From: Actinomycetota bacterium
Lineage (GTDB): Bacteria; Actinomycetota; Acidimicrobiia; Acidimicrobiales; Ilumatobacteraceae
Assembly (NCBI GenBank): GCA_016870295.1
Contig: VGBY01000011.1
Location: forward strand, 1 to 17,892
DNA: 17,892 bases
Direction: 5' to 3'
Positions 7,159 through 14,259 of this stretch are shown one piece after another (positions within the stretch are counted from its first letter, which is position 1; each line of letters opens with the position of its first letter). The translations under genes were made by a program, and so were the position numbers. The notes beneath the pieces were generated by a model, which worked only from the letters and a program-made list of their open reading frames with translations, searched no databases and was not told the DNA's origin.

Positions 7159-8177
7159 GCGAAACTGCCGTGCGCGTCACCACGAAAAAAGATTGGATGA
7201 GCGACCAGGAGGTGCGTTGGTGTCCGGGCTGCGGCGACTACGGCGTGCTGCAGGCCGTGCAACAACTGATGCCCGAACTTGGCGTGGTGCCGGAGCGAAC
7301 GGTGTTCGTCTCGGGCATCGGCTGTTCGAGTCGTTTTCCGTACTACATGAACACCTACGGCATGCACAGCATTCATGGCCGGGCGCCGGCGATTGCGACG
7401 GGCGTGGCGGTGGCGCGCCCCGACCTCGACGTGTGGGTGGTAACGGGTGACGGCGACGCATTGTCGATCGGTGGCAACCACCTCATCCACGCGCTGCGAC
7501 GCAATGTCAACCTGAAAATCCTGTTGTTCAACAATCGCATCTATGGATTGACGAAGGGTCAGTATTCGCCCACTTCGGAGGTCGGTAAGGTAACCAAGAG
7601 CACGCCGTTCGGTTCGGTCGACCACCCGTTCAATCCACTCAGCCTCGTGATCGGCAGCGAAGCGACGTTCGTCGCGCGCACCCACGACCTCGATCGCAAG
7701 CACATGATGGGTGTCCTGCGCGCCGCCTACGAACACCGCGGGGCTTCGTTCGTGGAGATATTCCAGAACTGCAACGTGTTCAACGACGGAGCATTCGAGG
7801 ACATCATCGGCAAGCAGGTTCGCGGAGAGATGATGATCGACCTGAAACATGGTGAACCAATTCGTTTCGGTGCTGATGGCCACAAGGGCGTGGTCATGGG
7901 TGGCGACGGACAACTACGCATCGTTGAAGTGGCGGATGTTTCACCCGACGATTTGCTGGTGCATGATGCGCATCGTGCCGACCCGGCGCTCGCGTTTGCA
8001 TTGGCGCGCATCACGCACGATGAACACCAGGCAACCCCGTTCGGGGTGTTCCGCGATGTGAAGCGTGATGACTACGGTCACCTCGTCGCGGCTCAACTCG
8101 TGCAGGCGTCAGAACGCAAGGGCCCCGGCGACTTGGCGGCCCTGCTGCGCAGCAACGGCACCTGGACGATCGGCTAG
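7155..8177 (+). CDS. korB: 2-oxoglutarate:ferredoxin oxidoreductase, beta subunit
   Basis: A 340-residue TPP-binding subunit paired with KorA. The [4Fe-4S] cluster ligands expected for this family are all present: C23 and C26 (WCPGCGDYG), C57 (SGIGCSSRFP) and C206 (FQNCNVFND). The TPP/Mg site is the GDGD motif at 98-101 followed by N126-N127 and IYGLTKGQYSPTS. HSIHGRAPAIATG (71-83) is also typical of the family. The GTG start shares GTGA with the korA stop and has AAGGAG 5 nt upstream, a strong ribosome site decisive for the start. Tight overlap suggests equimolar production. Sequence alone does not separate 2-oxoglutarate from other 2-oxoacids, but the two-subunit layout and the actinobacterial resemblance favour 2-oxoglutarate. 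Confidence 0.94.
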   Translation: MSETAVRVTTKKDWMSDQEVRWCPGCGDYGVLQAVQQLMPELGVVPERTVFVSGIGCSSRFPYYMNTYGMHSIHGRAPAIATGVAVARPDLDVWVVTGDGDALSIGGNHLIHALRRNVNLKILLFNNRIYGLTKGQYSPTSEVGKVTKSTPFGSVDHPFNPLSLVIGSEATFVARTHDLDRKHMMGVLRAAYEHRGASFVEIFQNCNVFNDGAFEDIIGKQVRGEMMIDLKHGEPIRFGADGHKGVVMGGDGQLRIVEVADVSPDDLLVHDAHRADPALAFALARITHDEHQATPFGVFRDVKRDDYGHLVAAQLVQASERKGPGDLAALLRSNGTWTIG

Positions 8178-8238
8178 TCGTCGCGTCTAGTACTCGCCTC
8201 GGCAGATAGGCGCTCGTTCTGCGCTCTTGCGTAGGGTG

Positions 8239-8256
8239 CCGTCAGCCGCGTGACGG
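8239..8256. promoter_or_regulatory. Inverted-repeat operator candidate before the acyl-CoA dehydrogenase
   Basis: CCGTCA and TGACGG form perfect 6-bp arms around GCCGCG. The repeat ends 1 bp before the candidate -10 box TAGCGT (8258-8263), so it fills the -35/-10 spacer. This position is typical of repressor sites; TetR-type regulators of fatty acid or ketone degradation are a plausible class, but no regulator gene lies nearby. Confidence 0.45.
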
Positions 8257-8257
8257 T

Positions 8258-8263
8258 TAGCGT
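8258..8263 (+). promoter_or_regulatory. Candidate -10 box for a leaderless acyl-CoA dehydrogenase mRNA
   Basis: TAGCGT is followed by six bases (GAATGC) and the ATG at 8270, which would make that A the first base of the mRNA. No Shine-Dalgarno precedes this ATG or the alternative ATG at 8315, so the promoter geometry decides in favour of 8270. A second, less well placed TAGGGT lies at 8232-8237. Confidence 0.5.
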
Positions 8264-8269
8264 GAATGC

Positions 8270-9592
8270 ATGGTGAGAAACGGCATGTACTCCGGCGTCG
8301 CCACTGACGACGCCATGAATCTCGCGATGTCGGCCAAGGCAGTGCCGCTGTATGAGAAGGTGAAGAAGTTCATCGCCGACGAGATCGAGCCGGTGACGCG
8401 TGAGTACTTCGAGTTGGGCGAAGGTCGCGCTGATCGTTGGGGTTACGGCGTCGGGCAACTGGAATTGCTCGAGCAACTGAAGAACAAGGCAAAGAAGGCC
8501 GGATTGTGGAACTTCTTCCTGCCGAACGCCGAAACGGGCGAAGGTCTCTCCAATCTTGACTACGCCTACATCGCGGTCGAACTAGGAAAAAATCCAATTG
8601 CTTCGGAGGTGATGAACTGCAGCGCACCCGACACCGGCAATATGGAAGTGCTCGAGCGCGTCGGCACGCCCGAACAAAAAGAGCGCTGGCTGAAGCCGCT
8701 CTTGAACGGTGAGATTCGTTCGGCGTATGCGATGACCGAACCAGACGTCGCATCGTCGGATGCCAAGAACCTCGCGTGTCGCGCCGAGCGCGACGGCGAC
8801 GAGTGGTTGATCAACGGCGAGAAGTACTACATCTCCGGCGCCGGCGACCCGCGTTGCAAGATCATGATCTGCATGTTGCTCACCAGCCCCGAGGCGCCGC
8901 CGCACCAGCGACATTCACAAATCTTGGTGCCGATGGATACGCCCGGTGTCGAGATTCTCGGTTCGATGGAAGTATTCGGTGAAGACGATGCGCCGCACGG
9001 TCATATGCACCTGCGCTTCAACAACGTGCGTGTGCCGTACTCCAACATCCTTCTCGGCGAAGGTCGCGGTTTTGAGATATCACAGGTGCGACTTGGGCCG
9101 GGTCGCATCCACCACTGCATGCGTTCGATCGGTGCCGCCGAGCGCGCGCTCGAGTTGATGGTGCGCCGCGGGCTGTCGCGCGAGGCATTCGGCAAGCCGA
9201 TTGCCCGACTCGGTAAGAACACCGAGGTGATTGCGAAGGCACGCATCGAGATTGAAGCGATGCGACTCATGGTGTTGCGCGGCGCAAAAGCGATGGACAC
9301 GATGGGCAACGCCGAAGCCCGCATCTGGGTGAGTGCCGTCAAGGCGATGGTGCCCGAGCGTGTATGCAAGATCATCGACGAGGCGATCCAGGTCTTCGGT
9401 GGCACCGGCATTTCGCAGTGGACACCCCTTGCTCGCATGTACGCCGGACAGCGAACCTTGCGCCTCGCCGACGGGCCCGACGAAGTGCACTGGCACGTGG
9501 TTGGTCGCGCGGAAATCTCGCGATTCGAAGACGACGTCGTGCCCGTCACCGAGTACGAGCGCAAGGGATTGCAGTTCTCCGGCCCCGCCTGA
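8270..9592 (+). CDS. Acyl-CoA dehydrogenase, ACAD10/11-like
   Basis: A 440-residue FAD flavoprotein that introduces the alpha-beta double bond into acyl-CoA esters. It shows a helical N-terminal domain, then YAMTEPDVASSDA (153-165, FAD/substrate contact), the GDEWLINGEKYYISGA beta-domain strand, and the C-terminal helical domain with GRIHHCMRSIGAAERALELM and FGGTGISQW (376-384). The usual C-terminal catalytic segment reads ADGPDEVH (400-407), the form seen in ACAD10/11-type enzymes, which in other organisms handle long or branched and 4-hydroxy acyl chains; the exact substrate is an inference. The start at 8270 rests on the -10 box six bases upstream; MNLAM at 8315 is an alternative that matches the family N-terminus equally well. 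No electron-transfer flavoprotein gene is adjacent. Confidence 0.9.
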   Translation: MVRNGMYSGVATDDAMNLAMSAKAVPLYEKVKKFIADEIEPVTREYFELGEGRADRWGYGVGQLELLEQLKNKAKKAGLWNFFLPNAETGEGLSNLDYAYIAVELGKNPIASEVMNCSAPDTGNMEVLERVGTPEQKERWLKPLLNGEIRSAYAMTEPDVASSDAKNLACRAERDGDEWLINGEKYYISGAGDPRCKIMICMLLTSPEAPPHQRHSQILVPMDTPGVEILGSMEVFGEDDAPHGHMHLRFNNVRVPYSNILLGEGRGFEISQVRLGPGRIHHCMRSIGAAERALELMVRRGLSREAFGKPIARLGKNTEVIAKARIEIEAMRLMVLRGAKAMDTMGNAEARIWVSAVKAMVPERVCKIIDEAIQVFGGTGISQWTPLARMYAGQRTLRLADGPDEVHWHVVGRAEISRFEDDVVPVTEYERKGLQFSGPA

Positions 9593-9613
9593 GCCGTTTG
9601 GCTCGGCCTTTGC

Positions 9614-9619
9614 TACCGT
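9614..9619 (+). promoter_or_regulatory. Candidate -10 box for the alcohol dehydrogenase gene
   Basis: TACCGT, preceded by TTTGC, would place transcription start near 9626, giving a leader of about 42 nt that carries a 5'-terminal hairpin (9627-9644) and the GGGAGG ribosome site at 9651. A convincing -35 box is not seen. Confidence 0.35.
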
Positions 9620-9626
9620 GACCGCG

Positions 9627-9644
9627 GCGGGTGAAATCACCCGC
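9627..9644. repeat. 18-bp perfect inverted repeat in the alcohol dehydrogenase leader
   Basis: GCGGGTGA-AA-TCACCCGC is a perfect inverted repeat. As RNA it gives a 7-bp stem with an AAAT loop. It starts at the predicted transcription start point and ends 6 nt before the ribosome site. It could be an operator or a 5' mRNA hairpin; with no following T-tract it is a poor terminator for the upstream gene. Confidence 0.5.
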
Positions 9645-9667
9645 GACTCTGGGAGGACCACACGGAC

Positions 9668-11047
9668 ATGGCGAAAAAGAAGAAGTCGAAGAAAGTAGCG
9701 AAGAAGTCGCTGAAGAAGAAGGCAAAGAAGTCGCTGAAGAAGTCGGCCAAGAAGAAGTCGGCCAAGCGACCGGCGGCAAAGAGCGCCCCCGCACGGGCCA
9801 GCGTTGCACAAAAGCCAGCGCGCACGGCTGGCCCGGTGGTGTCTGCCCAGCGAATGTTCAACCTCGCCACACTTTCTGAAACGGTGTCGGGGCCGGGCGT
9901 CGCAGCGTCGCTTCCGCAATACGTGCTCGCACGCGGCAAGAAGGCATTCATCGTCACCGATCAAGGTGTGCGCGGCGCCGGGATCGTCAGCCCAATCGTC
10001 GAGAACTTGGAGAAGGCCGGCGTACAGACGCTCGTGTTCGATCAAGTGTCGCCGAACCCGACCGACGTCAACGTCGCTGCGGGTGTCGCTGCCCTGAATC
10101 GATTCGGGGTCGACGGCACGGTCGTGGTGTTCATCGGCGGCGGTTCAGTGATGGACTGCGGCAAGTACATCGCGCTCGCCGCACCGAACGGGCTCGACAA
10201 CCTGAACCTTGCGTTCGCGCCGAACCTTGATGCCAACGATCGCATCGACTTCGGCACGCTCGCCCCGAAGGCGCAAGCAGCGAAGCCCGGCTTGCCGACG
10301 ATTGCGATTCCCACCACGTCGGGCACGGCGTCGGAAACCAACGGTGGTGGGCTCATCACCGACACCACCACGAACCCGAAGGTGCACCGCAAGTTGACCT
10401 TCAGCAACCCGAGCGTTGCGCCGGTGGCGATCCTGCTCGACCCCACGCTCACCGTCGGGATGCCGTCGCGTGGCACGGCGGCATGCGGCATGGACGTGCT
10501 CACGCACGCAATCGAGTGCTACACCTCCGCCGGCTCGAACCCCTATGCCGACGCGCTCGCGTTGCACGCGATTCGTCTCACGGGTCAGTGGTTGCCGAAG
10601 GCCGTCGCGAACGGCAGCGACCTCGAGGCTCGTGCGCAGATGCAGATTGCGTCGCACCTCGCCGGTCGCGCATTCTCGTCGGGTCCGCTGCTCGGGCTCG
10701 TGCATGCAACCGGACACCCGATCTCAGGGCAGTTGCATCAGGCGCACGGCCAGACGTTGGCAACGATGTTGCCGCATGTGATGCGCTTCAACCGCGATGT
10801 CGTCGCACAGCGTTACGCCGACGTCGGTGAGGCACTCGGGTCGGAGCACGACCCGGAGGCGGGCATCGCGGCGGTGGAGAAGTTGTCGGCGACCGTCGGC
10901 ACCAACAAGCGGTTGCGCGAGTTGGGTGCGACGAGCGACAACATCAACGACCTCACGCAGGATGCGTTGCGCGACCTCATCATCTTGAACACGCCGAAGT
11001 ATCCGACGCGTGGCGACGTGCACGAGCTCTACGCCCGCGCGCTCTAA
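9668..11047 (+). CDS. Iron-type alcohol dehydrogenase with lysine-rich N-terminal tail
   Basis: A 459-residue group III (iron-containing) alcohol dehydrogenase, about 60-70 residues longer than usual. Residues 1-34 hold 19 lysines in KKS/KKA/SLKK repeats and residues 35-56 form an Ala/Pro/Lys/Arg linker; the enzyme starts near VSAQRMF (58-64). NAD-binding GGGSVMD is at 157-163 and IPTTSGTASE at 214-223. The metal ligands by comparison with E. coli FucO are D276 and H280 (GMDVLTHAIE), H346 (GLVH) and H360 (AHG), with conserved H350. It oxidises alcohols or reduces aldehydes; the substrate is unknown. GGGAGG lies 11 nt before the ATG, so translation from the tail is supported; M63 (9854) would be the tail-free start but lacks a ribosome site. 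It follows the acyl-CoA dehydrogenase after 75 bp and meets the Nudix gene stop to stop. Confidence 0.9.
   Translation: MAKKKKSKKVAKKSLKKKAKKSLKKSAKKKSAKRPAAKSAPARASVAQKPARTAGPVVSAQRMFNLATLSETVSGPGVAASLPQYVLARGKKAFIVTDQGVRGAGIVSPIVENLEKAGVQTLVFDQVSPNPTDVNVAAGVAALNRFGVDGTVVVFIGGGSVMDCGKYIALAAPNGLDNLNLAFAPNLDANDRIDFGTLAPKAQAAKPGLPTIAIPTTSGTASETNGGGLITDTTTNPKVHRKLTFSNPSVAPVAILLDPTLTVGMPSRGTAACGMDVLTHAIECYTSAGSNPYADALALHAIRLTGQWLPKAVANGSDLEARAQMQIASHLAGRAFSSGPLLGLVHATGHPISGQLHQAHGQTLATMLPHVMRFNRDVVAQRYADVGEALGSEHDPEAGIAAVEKLSATVGTNKRLRELGATSDNINDLTQDALRDLIILNTPKYPTRGDVHELYARAL
9674..9768 (+). repeat. Lysine-codon repeat tract at the 5' end of the alcohol dehydrogenase gene
   Basis: The segment consists mostly of AAG/AAA codons with TCG, CTG, GCC and GCG. 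AAGAAGTCGCTGAAGAAG occurs twice, at about 9704 and 9725, followed by a shorter AAGAAGTCGGCCAAG unit repeated. The pattern suggests growth by slippage or unequal recombination. Both AAA and AAG are used, and the frame is kept. Confidence 0.75.
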
Positions 11048-11524
11048 CTAGACGGCGAGTTCCTTTCGCACGAGTTCGGCGATGGTCATCCAATGGGTGG
11101 CCAAGCCCGGATGCAACTGGTACGACGACACGAGGTGGAGCGCCACCCAGTCGAACCCCGACGTTTCGTGGTTGGCGGCGTAGATGCCCGCATCGTCCTG
11201 TGCGAAAGCGATGACGGTGTCGTAGCGCCAGTTGCCGTGATCGTCGGAAAACACCTTGCGCACGTCGAGACGTGACGAATCAACACCGACTTCCTCCTCG
11301 GCTTCGCGCAACGCGGCGGCAATCACGTCTTCGTGCGAGTCGCGTGCACCACCGGGCAATGCCCATGTGCCACCGCCGTGTGTCCATTCGGCGCGCAACT
11401 GCAACAGCACGCTCGGCTCCTCCATGTCGGTGCGCACGACGAGCAAACCTGCTGCGCCGTGCAGACCCCAGTGTGAGTGTCCGCATCGGCAGCGCACGAA
11501 GCCGTCTCCGTCGCGGCGCGCCAT
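11048..11524 (-). CDS. Nudix hydrolase (MutT-like)
   Basis: A 158-residue protein with a complete Nudix box at 59-81: G59, E65, R73-E74, E77-E78, G80 (GX5EX7REUXEEXGU), so Mg2+-dependent hydrolysis of a nucleoside-diphosphate-linked substrate is expected. The N-terminal RCRCGHSHWGLHGAAGLL (11-28) contains a CxCG/HWG element that precedes the first Nudix strand. WALPGG (54-59) is typical of MutT-like proteins. Substrate (oxidised dNTP, NADH, ADP-ribose or other) is not determined by these motifs. The ATG lies 4 bp after the MFS transporter stop, with no separate promoter evident, so it is translated from that operon. Its stop directly abuts the stop of the converging alcohol dehydrogenase. Confidence 0.9.
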   Translation of the reverse strand: MARRDGDGFVRCRCGHSHWGLHGAAGLLVVRTDMEEPSVLLQLRAEWTHGGGTWALPGGARDSHEDVIAAALREAEEEVGVDSSRLDVRKVFSDDHGNWRYDTVIAFAQDDAGIYAANHETSGFDWVALHLVSSYQLHPGLATHWMTIAELVRKELAV

Positions 11525-11528
11525 GATG

Positions 11529-12713
11529 TCAGGCCGGTGATGGAGCAGGAGCCGACAGATTGCCGCGCAGGCCCCAACGGTCGCCGACCAACAGCCGCGA
11601 TGCCGTAATCAACGACGCGATGACGACCGCTGCGATGGCGAAGGTGACGGTGCGACCGAGAATCTCGTACGACAAGCCGGCGAACGACGCCGACACTCCA
11701 CCGGTCAGCGTCTGGGCACCACCGAGCAGACCTTGCGCACCGGCTTGACGCTCGGTGGGGGCGACCATTCCAACCGCCACGCCGGCACCGGTCACCGTCA
11801 TGCCGTCGTTCAACGTATGAATGAGGAACACGGTCATCAGCAGCCATGGTGCGGCGATGGCGCCATACAGCCCCATGCACACTGCACCGACGAGCATGCC
11901 GACGCCGCCGGCACGGAACGGACCGACGCGTTGCACGAATCGCCCGCCGTACGGAGCCATGAACACCATCGGCAGCACGAACAATGTGATGCCGGTGTTC
12001 GCCATCCATGTCGGGGCACCGAGGTCGTTCATCATCAACGCCCACAGCGAGTCGAACACACCGATCATGAAGAACACGGCGATGCCGATGAGCACACCGG
12101 CGGCAATCGCGCGGTCGCGCAGCAAGTCGACCGCGAAGCGCTCGGTGGGGTGGTCCTCAGCGGGCACCTCGGGGATGTGCAGCGAGAAGATCACGAAAGT
12201 GACCAGCAACAGTGCTGTACCAATCACGATGAACGGAGCCGGGATGCCGAAGGGCTCAACGAGGACGGCAGAGATGACCGGGCCGGCCGCGAACCCGCCG
12301 ACTTCACACGAGAGCACCCGACCAAGGTTTCGCCCGAGATGATTGCGGTCGCTCACGATGATGACGCGACGCATCGCCGGCAGGGCACAACCAAGACCGA
12401 TGCCCGAGAGGAACCGTGCCCCGAGAAGTTCGGGTAGTGAATCGGCGAAGGCCATTGCGAAGTTGCCGAGAATGGCGAGCGTCAGACCGACGAAGATCAG
12501 CCGTCGTGACATCCCGCGGTCGGCGAGCGGGGCGATGGTGAGTTGGGCGAAAAACGACGTGAAGAACCCGATGGCGATGACCAAACCAAGGGCACCCTCG
12601 CTGATGCCGAATTGCTCGCGGTAGTCGTCGAGCATCGTGAACATCACGCCATATGCGGACGATTTGACCGCGATTGCGACGAACAATGCGAGCAACAAAC
12701 GCCTACGAACCAC
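11529..12713 (-). CDS. Major facilitator superfamily transporter
   Basis: A 394-residue inner-membrane protein with about twelve hydrophobic segments in two six-helix halves. The loop after helix 2 carries the MFS motif A variant PLADRGMSRRLIF. A second, ARFLSGIGLGCALPAMRRVI, corresponds to the region of helix 4, which carries a conserved Arg. A cytoplasmic central loop (HIPEVPAEDHPTERFAVDLLRD) separates the halves. Family members of this kind are proton-coupled exporters or uptake carriers; the substrate cannot be assigned. The start is a GTG, placed exactly 6 nt after a minus-strand TAGCCT and without a Shine-Dalgarno. It is divergent from the aldehyde dehydrogenase (111 bp apart) and leads the MFS-Nudix operon. 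Confidence 0.88.
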   Translation of the reverse strand: MVRRRLLLALFVAIAVKSSAYGVMFTMLDDYREQFGISEGALGLVIAIGFFTSFFAQLTIAPLADRGMSRRLIFVGLTLAILGNFAMAFADSLPELLGARFLSGIGLGCALPAMRRVIIVSDRNHLGRNLGRVLSCEVGGFAAGPVISAVLVEPFGIPAPFIVIGTALLLVTFVIFSLHIPEVPAEDHPTERFAVDLLRDRAIAAGVLIGIAVFFMIGVFDSLWALMMNDLGAPTWMANTGITLFVLPMVFMAPYGGRFVQRVGPFRAGGVGMLVGAVCMGLYGAIAAPWLLMTVFLIHTLNDGMTVTGAGVAVGMVAPTERQAGAQGLLGGAQTLTGGVSASFAGLSYEILGRTVTFAIAAVVIASLITASRLLVGDRWGLRGNLSAPAPSPA

Positions 12714-12719
12714 GCAGCG

Positions 12720-12725
12720 AGGCTA
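12720..12725 (-). promoter_or_regulatory. Candidate -10 box for a leaderless MFS transporter mRNA
   Basis: Minus-strand TAGCCT is followed by CGCTGC (6 nt) and the GTG start codon, so +1 would be the G of GTG. No ribosome site is present. Confidence 0.45.
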
Positions 12726-12765
12726 CTGACTACGGTGCGTCGCACAGCACTGTGGTGTCGCGTGT

Positions 12766-12795
12766 GCCGTGGCGTGTCGTGTATCGCCGTGGCGT
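12766..12795. repeat. Two 10-bp direct repeats, 20-bp period, in a divergent promoter region
   Basis: GCCGTGGCGT occurs at 12766-12775 and 12786-12795, exactly two helical turns apart. The second copy covers the position where a -35 box for the aldehyde dehydrogenase would be, given a -10 at 12813. This placement suits an activator or a repressor that binds as tandem units. Confidence 0.4.
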
Positions 12796-12812
12796 TTGGC
12801 GTGAACGTCTGC

Positions 12813-12818
12813 GACAAT
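12813..12818 (+). promoter_or_regulatory. Weak candidate -10 box for the aldehyde dehydrogenase gene
   Basis: GACAAT keeps the conserved A2 and T6 of a -10 hexamer and stands 6 nt before the ATG at 12825, the same geometry as at other leaderless candidates in the window. The first base is not T, so support is weaker. Confidence 0.35.
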
Positions 12819-12824
12819 GGACAT

Positions 12825-14213
12825 ATGGCCGTCGTCAAATACGTCAATGTCGTGAACCCGTTCGATCAATCGGTGGCGGGCACCGTGCCGCACGCGGAGA
12901 TTGCCGATTGTCTTGCCGCAGTCGATGCAGCACACGACGCCTTCGATACGTGGCGGGCGACTGCGCCGCGGGCGCGCGCAGAAATTCTGCGACGCGCATA
13001 TGACTTAATGATCGCCGAACACGACCAACTCTCGCGCACCATCGTGCGCGAGAACGGCAAGGTGCTGGCCGACGCAAAGGCAGAAGTCACGTATGCGGCC
13101 GAGTTCTTCCGCTGGTTCAGTGAAGAAGCCGTGCGCATCGACGGCGACTACCGCCGCGCACCATCGGGTGCGAACTGGTTGCTGGTCTCGCGCCAACCGG
13201 TGGGCGTGTCGCTGCTCGCCACACCGTGGAACTTCCCGGCCGCCATGGCCACTCGCAAGATCGGCCCGGCGCTCGCAGCAGGCTGCACCGTGGTGCTGAA
13301 GCCGGCGAGCAACACTCCGCTTACTGCGGTGGCAATCTGCGACATCCTGCGACGAGCCGGGGTGCCCGATGGAGTCGTGAGCGTCGTAGTGCCCGAGCCG
13401 TCGGGCCCCGCCGTCACGGCAATGTTGCAATCAGGGAAGGTTCGCAAGTTGTCGTTCACCGGTTCGACGCCGGTTGGTGCATTGTTGCTCGCGCAGGCCG
13501 CGGAGCGAATCATCAACTGTTCGATGGAACTCGGCGGCAATGCGCCGCTCGTGGTGTTTGACGACGCCGACATCGATGTTGCCGTTGAAGGGTCGATGCT
13601 CGCCAAGATGCGCAACGGTGGAGCGGCATGCACGGCGGCCAACCGCTTCTTCGTGCACGAGCGAATCCACGACGACTTCGTTGAGGCGTTCACCAAGCGC
13701 ATGTCGGCGTTGGTGTTGGGTAACGGTCTCGACCCGCAGACGAACGTCGGCCCGCTTGTCTCGCGCAAGGAACAAGACAACGTGGCGAAACTCGTCGATG
13801 CGGCGGTCGCACAAGGTGCCACGGTGGTGTGCGGCGGCAAGCGGGCGAGCGACACATCGTTCGGCTACCACCCGACCGTGCTCACCGATGTGCAGTTCGA
13901 CAACGCGATCCTGCGTGAAGAGATCTTCGGCCCGGTCGCACCCATCGTGCGCTTCAATGACGCCGACGACATCCTCACGCACTGCAACTCGGTCGACCAC
14001 GGCCTCGTGTCGTACGTGTTCACTCGCGACATTGGTCGCGGACTGCGCTTTGCCGAAGCGCTGGAGACGGGCATGATCGGGCTGAATCGCGGGCTCGTCA
14101 GCGACCCGGCTGCACCGTTCGGCGGGGTGAAGGCGTCGGGTCTTGGTCGCGAGGGCGGGCACGACGGGTTGCTGGCATTCCTCGAGACCAAGTACGTCGC
14201 CGGGAACTGGTGA
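12825..14213 (+). CDS. NAD(P)-dependent aldehyde dehydrogenase, succinate-semialdehyde dehydrogenase-like
   Basis: A 462-residue aldehyde dehydrogenase superfamily enzyme oxidising an aldehyde to the acid. Key residues are visible: K159 in VVLKPASN (cofactor), the general base E235 in MELGGNAP, the nucleophile C269 in GGAACTAANRFFV, and the EEIFGPVAP Glu. PWNFPAAMATRKIGPALAAGC is the usual substrate/cofactor-binding stretch. Overall resemblance is closest to the succinate-semialdehyde dehydrogenase group, but the substrate is an inference. The frame stays open upstream to 12543 over the divergent MFS gene, so the ATG at 12825 is taken as the start: it gives the family N-terminus and lies 6 nt after a -10-like GACAAT. 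It may act on aldehydes produced by the nearby alcohol dehydrogenase, though the two are not in one operon. Confidence 0.92.
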   Translation: MAVVKYVNVVNPFDQSVAGTVPHAEIADCLAAVDAAHDAFDTWRATAPRARAEILRRAYDLMIAEHDQLSRTIVRENGKVLADAKAEVTYAAEFFRWFSEEAVRIDGDYRRAPSGANWLLVSRQPVGVSLLATPWNFPAAMATRKIGPALAAGCTVVLKPASNTPLTAVAICDILRRAGVPDGVVSVVVPEPSGPAVTAMLQSGKVRKLSFTGSTPVGALLLAQAAERIINCSMELGGNAPLVVFDDADIDVAVEGSMLAKMRNGGAACTAANRFFVHERIHDDFVEAFTKRMSALVLGNGLDPQTNVGPLVSRKEQDNVAKLVDAAVAQGATVVCGGKRASDTSFGYHPTVLTDVQFDNAILREEIFGPVAPIVRFNDADDILTHCNSVDHGLVSYVFTRDIGRGLRFAEALETGMIGLNRGLVSDPAAPFGGVKASGLGREGGHDGLLAFLETKYVAGNW

Positions 14214-14247
14214 ATCGGTCGCTGGCAACTGGTGACCCGAACGCTGG

Positions 14248-14253
14248 CACACT
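14248..14253 (+). promoter_or_regulatory. Weak candidate -10 box for the cyclopropane synthase gene
   Basis: CACACT lies 6 nt before the ATG at 14260, within the 46-bp gap after the aldehyde dehydrogenase. No Shine-Dalgarno is seen. CGCTGGCA is repeated at 14220 and 14242 just upstream. The first base is not T, so support is modest. Confidence 0.3.
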
Positions 14254-14259
14254 GAAGTT

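Noticed and set aside
8187..8215. Possible terminator after korB (GCCT...AGGC)
   Set aside because: Only four pairs with a long loop and no T-tract.
9668..9770. Lysine tract as an assembly artefact or a frameshift
   Set aside because: The repeats mix AAA and AAG codons with different interspersed codons, the frame runs straight into the enzyme, and a good ribosome site precedes it.
9080..10045. Minus-strand open frame of 321 codons spanning the acyl-CoA dehydrogenase and alcohol dehydrogenase genes
   Set aside because: It reads the lysine repeat backwards as leucine-rich sequence that mimics a membrane segment; the opposite frames carry clear enzyme motifs.
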